A stretch of DNA of 64,000 nucleotides, taken from contig NZ_QXHD01000004.1 in NCBI RefSeq assembly GCF_011009555.1, positions 4,246,555 through 4,310,554 of the forward strand, in the 5' to 3' direction. This DNA comes from Adonisia turfae CCMR0081 (GTDB taxonomy: Bacteria > Cyanobacteriota > Cyanobacteriia > Phormidesmidales > Phormidesmidaceae). The notes below the pieces were generated by a model. That model was not told the origin of the DNA and searched no databases. It saw only the letters and a list, made by a program, of their open reading frames with translations. The translations under genes were made by a program, and so were the position numbers. Of this stretch, positions 18,599 to 25,533 are shown one piece after another; position 1 is the first letter of the stretch, and every line of letters begins with the position of its first letter.

Positions 18599-20155
18599 AT
18601 GGAAAAACTGAATGTGACGGCAACGGGCCGCTGGTTGTCCTTGGTCTGCGCATCCTTGGGCATACTGTTGGCTGTGCCCAGGTCTGCCAGTGCTCAATCT
18701 GCTTTGACGTGGGCCAGAATAGAACTTACACGTAATCAAGTACAGCTATTTACCGATGGTCGCTCTCGTAGGGCACGGGTCTCCGATGTGCTCGGCGTTG
18801 GCGACGCCTTGAGCACGGCTCGCAGGGCACGAGCAGAGCTGCGTTTTAATGATGGCTCCCTTGCCCGCATTGGCGAAAGTGCAGTTTTCCAATTTACCCC
18901 CAATACCCGTAATTTTCGGCTGTCCAACGGTACGGTCCTGCTACTAATTCCCCCTGGTCAGGGGCGGACGACTATCCAAACCCCTAACGCCGTCACTGGT
19001 ATCCATGGCTCAGCACTGTTTGTGCGCTTTGTCCCTGACACCAACACCACGATTATTGGTGCCCTGACCAACAACCCAGAAGGTCCGATGATGGCCTTTA
19101 ATGAGGATGGTTCTGCCCAACAGCCGCTCTACGCTGGAGAGATGGCGGTGCTGCATGAAGATGGCAAGTTAGAGCTTTTTTCTTTTGACCTCCACGAGTT
19201 CTATGCCACCAGTGATTTAGTCACTGGCCTCCTATTGGATAACCCGGAAGCATCCACAGGTGATGAGGCCATTGATGCGGTCAGACAAGAAATTCAGGAG
19301 GCCCTGGAAGGAGAGAGTTTTGAGGATGGTGACGATGTCATTCAAAATCCAGAATTCCTTTCGGCTAATTCATCTAACCGTATAGCGTCGTCCACAACCA
19401 TCCCGGACTTTTCCCTATCGCCCGCTGCTGACTTTTTACAACAGCGTAATATCAATGAGCGGTTTGATAATACGGTTAATGCTACGGTGAATCAACCAGA
19501 TATAGAATCGCGACGGCCTAATCCACCTGGGGTAGATCGCCCTAATCCTCAGCCCCCCGCTAGACCCAATCCGCCGACAACGCCTAAACCACCCGTGGCA
19601 CCTAGACCCGTTGAGCCGACCAATCCCGGTGGTCCGACGACACCTGGCGGCCCAACCCCTGGTGGCCCTGGTGACCCTGGTGGCCCAACCCCTGGTGGCG
19701 GCGACAAGCCTGATCTACCGATTGAGCCCCCTAACCAACCAACACCAAATATTCCTGCCCCCGTTACCCCTGAGCCTACAGAACCGATTTCTCAGCCAAC
19801 TCCAGGTGTTGAGCCGATTGCGCCAACACCTCAAACACCGCCTGAACCGAGCATTCCTGAACCGGCACCTTCACCACCTGTGATTGATACTCCCGTCATT
19901 GTAGGTACCCCTGAACCGACTGTCCCTGGGGTAACTCCACCTCCTGACAAACCTGCACCCCCCATTGAACCGATTGCGCCTGAAGCCGTCATACCCCCCG
20001 ATAACAACGTTGAAAATATTGTGGAAAGCCCCATCGAGGTGGTCCCCCAGCCTGAGACTGAGGTCCAAATAGACCGTCTGCCAGACGCTGTCGCTGAGCC
20101 ACCTGTGGAGCCACCGGCACAAACAGCGCCGGTGAACGCACCCCCAGGGACCTAA
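18599..20155 (+). CDS. exported FecR-domain protein with proline-rich tail
   Basis: A 518-residue protein. A signal peptide covers about 1-33, ending SASAQS. A FecR-type domain follows (about 60-150): GVGDALSTARRARAELRFND, GSLARIGESAVFQF, GTVLLLIPPGQGRTTIQTP and VTGIHGSALFVRF. Such domains occur in cyanobacterial surface or periplasmic proteins without any iron role. A Pro-rich, low-complexity tail runs from about residue 300 to the end (repeated PTPGGP, PEP and IEPIAPE units), probably spanning the cell wall. A strong terminator lies 50 bases downstream. No sigma factor or TonB receptor gene is nearby, so iron sensing is unlikely. Confidence 0.83.
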   Translation: MEKLNVTATGRWLSLVCASLGILLAVPRSASAQSALTWARIELTRNQVQLFTDGRSRRARVSDVLGVGDALSTARRARAELRFNDGSLARIGESAVFQFTPNTRNFRLSNGTVLLLIPPGQGRTTIQTPNAVTGIHGSALFVRFVPDTNTTIIGALTNNPEGPMMAFNEDGSAQQPLYAGEMAVLHEDGKLELFSFDLHEFYATSDLVTGLLLDNPEASTGDEAIDAVRQEIQEALEGESFEDGDDVIQNPEFLSANSSNRIASSTTIPDFSLSPAADFLQQRNINERFDNTVNATVNQPDIESRRPNPPGVDRPNPQPPARPNPPTTPKPPVAPRPVEPTNPGGPTTPGGPTPGGPGDPGGPTPGGGDKPDLPIEPPNQPTPNIPAPVTPEPTEPISQPTPGVEPIAPTPQTPPEPSIPEPAPSPPVIDTPVIVGTPEPTVPGVTPPPDKPAPPIEPIAPEAVIPPDNNVENIVESPIEVVPQPETEVQIDRLPDAVAEPPVEPPAQTAPVNAPPGT

Positions 20156-20160
20156 CAATA

Positions 20161-20184
20161 GATACGCCAGATACGCCAGATACG
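20161..20184 (+). repeat. short 9-base tandem repeat
   Basis: GATACGCCA is present twice in tandem, followed by GATACG. It lies between the FecR gene stop and its terminator. Confidence 0.7.
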
Positions 20185-20206
20185 TAAGGCATGGGCCAAG
20201 CAGAAG

Positions 20207-20241
20207 AGGACAGAGGAAACAACTTTCCTCTGTCCTTTTTT
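20207..20241 (+). terminator. strong rho-independent terminator
   Basis: AGGACAGAGGAAA (20207-20219) pairs perfectly with TTTCCTCTGTCCT (20224-20236), and a T run follows. It ends the FecR-domain gene transcript and separates it from the convergent glycosidase gene. Confidence 0.9.
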
Positions 20242-20248
20242 GTCCTTG

Positions 20249-22045
20249 TTATATTTGAGGCGCAATCACTTTCTCAGGAAATATCTGTAGAAGAGAGTTT
20301 TGACGTTGTTCTAACGTCTCAGTATTTGACCACCAGAGAGACTCATAGAAGAAAAAGGAAACGCCAGCATAGGCGCGATCGCGCACCGCTGTCACCTGTT
20401 CTTGAATCCGCGCCATAGGCACAGGGCGGCCTCGTAAACCACTAAGTACACCCACCGCCGTTGGAATGTGACGGCGCGCATCCTGAGCAGGATCACGGTT
20501 CATTTCCCAAACGAATCGCCCTAAATCACTGCGATAAAGCTGCACAATGAGTTCTTCAATGTAGCCTCGATTCACCCAGGTATCCCAATCTTGCAAAAAG
20601 TGTTTGTAGGCAAACTCCTGGGGATTGGGAGACACTGACACAATTGCCTGGGGCTGTTGGGCCTTCACCACTTCAAAGGTGCGACCCATAAAGTCGGTAA
20701 TTTTGTTAGCCCGCCAGCGAGTCCACTCTGGGTCATGGATATCTGCTGGAGGAGCCTTACCGTTGTGTTCTTGGCGATACAGGTTAACGGTATAAGGGTC
20801 ATAGCCATAGACCGCCGGTAACCCAAAATGATCATCCACCTGGAAGCCATCGATGGGGTAAGTAGCTGCCAACTCGCTCACCATGTCGAGCATAAACTGT
20901 TGCACTTCAGGGTGAAACGGATTGAGCCAAACTCGATTATGGGTACCTTCTGCTTTCACCGTGCTGCCGTCAGCTTTTTGAGTGAGCCAGTCTGGGTGGC
21001 TGCGTGCTAAAGCCGAATCAGCTGGAGCCATAAACCCGAATTCAAACCAGGGAATCACCCGCAACCCTAAGGGACGAGCCAAGCTGATCAGCTCCAGCAA
21101 CATGTCGCGATCGCCCTGGGCAGCTTCCAGGGCTTCATTACGCTCCCCAGTATCATCCACATCCGGGTACAGACCTTGTTGATAGCCAAAGGTCCGTTTG
21201 GCCACATCGCTGGGATACAGGGTATATCCCCAATTCCACACCGTTGGATATACCGTATTAAAGTTGAGATCGGCTAGGCGCTGCAAACTGGTCTCTAGGG
21301 CATCCCGCGAAAATAACACCTGGCTATCAACATTGGTCATCCACACCCCGCGAATCTCTCTTGCGGGCAGGGGGGCATCAGCCATGGTCCCCGGTTGCAC
21401 TCGATCAGGAACCAACGCAGCCACGGTCTGATCTGGGCTCGCCGCACACAACAGATTAGCGGCCATACCATAGGTGGCACTGCGGTTGGGGTAAAAACGA
21501 ACCTGTTCCCTGGAGGCTCGGCCATAGGACTCAGTCGGTATCACCCCTTGGCCTAACGCTGCTGCCACACCTTCACGATTTTCGTAAGCGATGAGGGCGC
21601 TGTCACGAAATGTGGCGTCTAATAGCTGTGTGGCCTGGGCTTCATAGGGTAAAGCCGCACCGGTGGTGAGAATGGATAGGGCTTGCGATCGCAAAAGTGC
21701 CCGCTGTCCATTAGCCTCATCACCCAGGGCTGCATCCAACAGTTGCTCGACCTCGGTATCCCCCTCAAACGTCAATCCCAACGACTCATTAGCGGCTGCA
21801 AACTTACCTGGAAAGGTCACCAATACTGCCGAAGCAAACGTCTGCTGCGAAATCGATTGAAACGACTGGCGTATCGCACTAGTATCTAAGATTTGGCGCT
21901 GGCCAAGGGTGGCAACACAAGGCTGTTGACGCCAGTCTGCAGCCCGCACACCCAAACCGAAACACCCAAGCCAAGCACAAATGAAAAAACTCAAAATCCC
22001 ATAGCACAGGAATTTTGCTCGCAAAAAAGATCCCCAAAAAGACAT
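20249..22045 (-). CDS. family 10-like glycosyl hydrolase (GHL10/DUF187)
   Basis: A 598-residue exported protein with an N-terminal hydrophobic segment (FLCYGILSFFICAWLGCFGL). About 165 residues of cyanobacterial extension follow, then a GHL10 TIM-barrel from about residue 230: REIRGVWMTNVDSQVL, LNFNTVYPTVWNWGYTLYPS, LGLRVIPWFEFGFMAP, DGFQVDDHFGLP and VSVSPNP. The acidic residues in WFEFGF and GFQVDDHFG are the likely catalytic ones. The family is thought to cleave cell-surface or sheath polysaccharide; the substrate is unknown. It lies 9 bases after the SUI1-like gene on the same strand, which suggests one transcript. Confidence 0.88.
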   Translation of the reverse strand: MSFWGSFLRAKFLCYGILSFFICAWLGCFGLGVRAADWRQQPCVATLGQRQILDTSAIRQSFQSISQQTFASAVLVTFPGKFAAANESLGLTFEGDTEVEQLLDAALGDEANGQRALLRSQALSILTTGAALPYEAQATQLLDATFRDSALIAYENREGVAAALGQGVIPTESYGRASREQVRFYPNRSATYGMAANLLCAASPDQTVAALVPDRVQPGTMADAPLPAREIRGVWMTNVDSQVLFSRDALETSLQRLADLNFNTVYPTVWNWGYTLYPSDVAKRTFGYQQGLYPDVDDTGERNEALEAAQGDRDMLLELISLARPLGLRVIPWFEFGFMAPADSALARSHPDWLTQKADGSTVKAEGTHNRVWLNPFHPEVQQFMLDMVSELAATYPIDGFQVDDHFGLPAVYGYDPYTVNLYRQEHNGKAPPADIHDPEWTRWRANKITDFMGRTFEVVKAQQPQAIVSVSPNPQEFAYKHFLQDWDTWVNRGYIEELIVQLYRSDLGRFVWEMNRDPAQDARRHIPTAVGVLSGLRGRPVPMARIQEQVTAVRDRAYAGVSFFFYESLWWSNTETLEQRQNSLLQIFPEKVIAPQI

Positions 22046-22054
22046 TCGCCTGCT

Positions 22055-22405
22055 TCAGCCTCCGCTGCGCTTGGCGCGATAGCCTTTTTCAATTAGCAGT
22101 GCCACCAACTTAGGGGCATGCTCCCCTTGAATTTCAATGGTGTTATCCTTCACTGTTCCGCCAGAGCCGCACTGAGCTTTGAGGGTCTTAGCCAGCTTTG
22201 TCAGTGTCTCAGGGGCATGTTGAAACCCACTAATAATGGTTACTTTCTTGCCTTGACGCCCTTTACCACTCACCTGCACCCGCAGGTCTTGCTCTGTCGG
22301 GGGGCGGTCAGGCACTGCCCTGGCCATAGCCGGGTTTTGACCAAATTCTGAATACACAACCCGGTTTGTTGCCTGATCTGTCTTTTTACCCTTGTGTTTC
22401 GCCAT
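22055..22405 (-). CDS. yciH: SUI1/YciH-type translation initiation factor
   Basis: A 116-residue basic protein of the eIF1/SUI1 family. The core has RVQVSGKGRQGKKVTIISGF (about 42-61), the LTKLAKTLKAQCGSGGTVKD segment (about 68-87), and EIQGEHAPKLVALLIEKGYR. Bacterial YciH acts on ribosomes and has been linked to initiation fidelity or translational repression under stress. The disordered N-terminal 40 residues (Lys-rich, then FGQNPAMARAV) are normal for the family. It is the first gene of a likely two-gene unit with the glycosidase. Confidence 0.9.
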   Translation of the reverse strand: MAKHKGKKTDQATNRVVYSEFGQNPAMARAVPDRPPTEQDLRVQVSGKGRQGKKVTIISGFQHAPETLTKLAKTLKAQCGSGGTVKDNTIEIQGEHAPKLVALLIEKGYRAKRSGG

Positions 22406-22563
22406 CTAAGGTGCTCCTTTCTACCCAAACATTCAACCCAGCCAGACCTAGAGCATACAGCCTAGGCAACATGACTCTAAACTACCCTTCATAAGGGTTG
22501 AATCCAAAGGCCCAGGGCAAGCTTTCGCCCTAATGGCATACCCATAAGTTTGGCTCGGACAAT

Positions 22564-23634
22564 CTAATCCCAGAAGGCTTCCCACGCATTACGCGGTTGA
22601 TTCGACGTGTCTTGAGAAGTGCCATCAAAAGTAGGTACTTCTAGAGGTGCAGCCACTGACGTATCCGCCGATGGCAACACCTGGGAACGGTCAGGTACAT
22701 TGATTGACGGCTGATTACCAAAGGCCCCCGTTGCGGGCTGAGCTGCTGGGAACGGATTGGCACTATTAGCACCTTGGCGTGCACCATTAAATGTTGAAAG
22801 TGACGCCGGGGGGGTGTAGCCAGTTGTCCCTGGCGGTGGAGACATGTTGGGAGTCGTGCGAATAAAGGACCGATCAAGGCCATTCAAACTACCAGGTACT
22901 ACCCCCGTATCCACCTGTCCAAAGGAAAATGTTGGCGTGTCGACATTGCTCTGTTCTGTAGCTGCCGCAGCATCACTCGCAGGTAAAACAGGCAGACCTC
23001 TGGAATCTACCTCAGGGGTCTGAGCAGATGTGGTTGCAGCTTCCTGTTCCGCCTCTTGTCGAGCCAAGGCGTCAGCTAAGGCACTGGGAGCTAAAACAGT
23101 GGTGGGTTGATTAGCGTTAGGCTGTGATGTCAAAACAGATTCAGAAGGACGCTGTACCGGTATCGCCCCTGCCCCTTTGTCCGACTGAGTATTAGAGCCC
23201 CTGGCCCGAGTTCCAAGGAAACTGTATTCGTCAATGTAGCGAGTTAAACGCTCCACACCTGTCTCACTAGGTACGCCGCTAGCATTACCCAACGCCTCAT
23301 TCAGCGATGCTGCAGCGCTGAGCTCACCACCAGACGTCAAGGCAGATACATCTGAATCTAGTTGGGCCAGCAGCAGTTCTATATTGTCCAGTTCCGCAGC
23401 TACGGCCTGTTCCTCAGGAGTCAGAGACTCTAGCAGCACATCACTAGAGGTGGAATCACCGGAACTACCTAGCCCCGTAGAACCAATTTGCCATGGTAAC
23501 TGGCCTGGGTTTTGACGATACTCCCAGGCATATACACCTACAACTCCGGTCACTAGAATGCCAAGCCAAAGCCATGGATTTAAGAGGACCTGTAAGCGAG
23601 ATGGGAAGTATCGAACAGATGGAGGTAATCGCAT
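22564..23634 (-). CDS. hypothetical membrane-anchored protein, low complexity
   Basis: A 356-residue protein. One membrane helix lies at about 16-36 (LLNPWLWLGILVTGVVGVYAW), with the N-terminus probably inside. A helical stretch follows (SLTPEEQAVAAELDNIELLL, about 69-88). The remaining two thirds are disordered, rich in Ser, Thr, Pro, Ala and Gln, and end in NAWEAFWD. I do not recognise a domain. The Trp-rich C-terminal peptide may be a binding motif. It is transcribed toward yciH with a 158-base gap. Confidence 0.75.
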   Translation of the reverse strand: MRLPPSVRYFPSRLQVLLNPWLWLGILVTGVVGVYAWEYRQNPGQLPWQIGSTGLGSSGDSTSSDVLLESLTPEEQAVAAELDNIELLLAQLDSDVSALTSGGELSAAASLNEALGNASGVPSETGVERLTRYIDEYSFLGTRARGSNTQSDKGAGAIPVQRPSESVLTSQPNANQPTTVLAPSALADALARQEAEQEAATTSAQTPEVDSRGLPVLPASDAAAATEQSNVDTPTFSFGQVDTGVVPGSLNGLDRSFIRTTPNMSPPPGTTGYTPPASLSTFNGARQGANSANPFPAAQPATGAFGNQPSINVPDRSQVLPSADTSVAAPLEVPTFDGTSQDTSNQPRNAWEAFWD

Positions 23635-24296
23635 AAGTCAATGACCCCAATAACGATGGTAATCGTGTGGGCAGCTAAAAAAGCAGCAGACAATGAACTA
23701 GGAACACAGACGCTCTAAAGAGATTTAGTACCCACCTTTATGCTGGCACGTATCAAAAAATCTTGCCTTTAGAAACGTAACGATAGCTTCAGTGGCACAA
23801 GCACAAAAGTTAGCTTGTAAAAGATTAAAGGTTAGCTTGTAAAAGATTATATGTCATGGGAAAAATTCTCCGTGAATATTACAGGGTTTATTGGGTTCAC
23901 TGTGGCGCTTCTATAAAGCAGGAGTATACTAGGGCAGGAATCCATTTGGATGTGCTAGCAAGCTCCCTTCGGGACGAAAAAAGTAGTTAGCTAAATTTCT
24001 CAAGCTGATTACAAAGATGGTGAGTGGCATGTATTGGCTACTTTATTTCTCTGAACTCAACTCCGGAGTAGTGTTTTGATATGGGGTCACACAGGATGTC
24101 TTAATCGACACCGAGGAAGCCTTCATCACAATTAAATTTGCTAAAACTCCAAATATTCAAAGATTCTGTTAAGTGTTCCGGCGTTCCGACGGTCTTGTCC
24201 TGATTGTTTTAAGATTAGAGCGCGCCAGGGTTAGCATCTCTTTTATCTTCAGCAAAGCCTACAGATTATTCCATTGGCGGTTTGGTAGAACATGTA
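23635..24296. other. 660-base divergent non-coding region with a 22-base direct repeat
   Basis: No gene seen. Two copies of GTTAGCTTGTAAAAGATTA, 22 bases apart, are at 23809-23827 and 23831-23849. They could be a pair of regulator sites or a simple duplication. Promoters for both flanking genes should be here. Confidence 0.6.
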
Positions 24297-24965
24297 ATGT
24301 CTACTTCTAGAGTCCCCAAGCTCCCACCCACAGACAATGGCGAAACTAATAGCGTTCGCTATGAAGTGAATCCGGCTATTGCCCTTAATACTTTGACCGA
24401 TATCTACAAGCAGGTCCAGAAGTATCAGATACAACTAAGACAGCTAGTCAATAAAATTCATCAGGTCTATGCGGAAGGGCCCGTGGTATCTGGCTGGTTG
24501 GCCTCGGAAGCCAGCTTAAATGCGGCAGTTAAATACTCACGTTCTGAGCATGCTCAAACCTGCTATGCAAGGGATCACGCTGGCCCATCCCGCTCCTTAG
24601 AGGCCATGGATGTTGCTTTGTTTCGCCATGGCGACGCGGATGATTTGATGAACTATCTGTCAGCCTTAGAAAATGCCATGCTAGAAAATGGCGCAGTGGC
24701 TAACGCAAACACATGCTTGGCTGCAGAATCTCCCTCCAGTTCATTGGCTAACGGCAACCTTAGCCAGTATTATCTATGTCGGCTGAACAGTAGCGGGCAA
24801 ATTCAAACAGAACAATGCCCACCCGATCAAGTGCCGGTGTTGAGTATGGCCATTGCTCGCTATCGACGGCTCAACCAGTTGATCAAGCAGAAGCAGGCCA
24901 TTGAAGCAAAATTGCAGGCCATTGTGGAGCTTTTAGGGGATATACAAATGGTATTGGCAGATTAA
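24297..24965 (+). CDS. hypothetical protein
   Basis: A 222-residue soluble protein. N-terminal helices (LTDIYKQVQKYQIQLRQLVN) and C-terminal helices (RYRRLNQLIKQKQAIEAKLQ) probably form a coiled coil. The middle part has a possible Cys pair (ACLAAES... region and YYLCRL) and a YLCRLNSSGQIQTEQCPPDQ segment. I know no function; unnamed proteins of this type occur in cyanobacteria. ATG 24297 is preferred to a TTG at 24282. It is followed within 11 bases by the palindromic repeat at 24976. Confidence 0.7.
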   Translation: MSTSRVPKLPPTDNGETNSVRYEVNPAIALNTLTDIYKQVQKYQIQLRQLVNKIHQVYAEGPVVSGWLASEASLNAAVKYSRSEHAQTCYARDHAGPSRSLEAMDVALFRHGDADDLMNYLSALENAMLENGAVANANTCLAAESPSSSLANGNLSQYYLCRLNSSGQIQTEQCPPDQVPVLSMAIARYRRLNQLIKQKQAIEAKLQAIVELLGDIQMVLAD

Positions 24966-24975
24966 TAATACCAAT

Positions 24976-25013
24976 GTCGTGTAGGGGTGTTCCATGGAAC
25001 ACCCCTACACGAC
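24976..25013. repeat. dispersed palindrome, copy 1
   Basis: A perfect 38-base palindrome centred on TTCCATGGAA, with arms GTCGTGTAGGGGTG and its complement. A second member of the same family is at 62691-62734. It sits between the stops of converging genes, where it can also act as a bidirectional terminator. Confidence 0.85.
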
Positions 25014-25022
25014 GTTTGAAAA

Positions 25023-25517
25023 TCACCACCCCCAGGTATTAGCTTCGCCCTTAAAAGGGCCCACAATATCTGAGGTAATCCAACCGCCGTAAAAATCCCC
25101 AGCCTGGGCTTGAACTTGCTCGTTATCGACGTAGCAGGCGTCCATGGCACTTGGGTAAAAGGCCACGTAGTTAGCAATTGACTTGAATCGCTCCGTAGGG
25201 GTGGGATAGTACCAAGCCACCCGCTCCGCTATTTGTTCACCAACGGTGAGCGAGTAATAGTGGGCGCGTCCTTTCCATTCACAAAACGAGGTGCCAGATG
25301 CCCCGGTCAAATATTCCATGGCAATATCACCAGGAGGAATATAGTAGACCGGTGGGTGACTAGTTTCTAAGACTCGTTTTGTCTGATTACTTTCAGCAAT
25401 TACCTGATCGTTAAAGACAATTTTAATGTGCTTGGGGCTATCCACTAATGCAGGCGGACGTGGATAGTCCCAAACAGACTCCTGGCCTGGACCAGGTGGA
25501 ATACGTCGAGAAAGCAT
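25023..25517 (-). CDS. DUF427 domain protein
   Basis: A 164-residue protein of the DUF427 family. Typical segments are KIVFNDQVIAESNQTKRVLE (about 31-50), HPPVYYIPPGDIAMEYL, SFCEWKGRAHYYSL (about 77-90) and VAFYPSAMDACYVDNEQV. The family is a small beta fold of unknown biochemical role, often single-copy in cyanobacteria and actinobacteria. It begins 16 bases after the caspase-like gene on the same strand, so the two are probably co-transcribed. Its stop is 10 bases from the palindromic repeat. Confidence 0.9.
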   Translation of the reverse strand: MLSRRIPPGPGQESVWDYPRPPALVDSPKHIKIVFNDQVIAESNQTKRVLETSHPPVYYIPPGDIAMEYLTGASGTSFCEWKGRAHYYSLTVGEQIAERVAWYYPTPTERFKSIANYVAFYPSAMDACYVDNEQVQAQAGDFYGGWITSDIVGPFKGEANTWGW

Positions 25518-25533
25518 CTGTATGTAGAGTCTC

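Noticed and set aside
18599..20155. Iron-responsive FecR anti-sigma regulator
   Set aside because: It has a signal peptide and a proline-rich tail, and no sigma factor or TonB receptor is adjacent. Only the FecR fold is shared.
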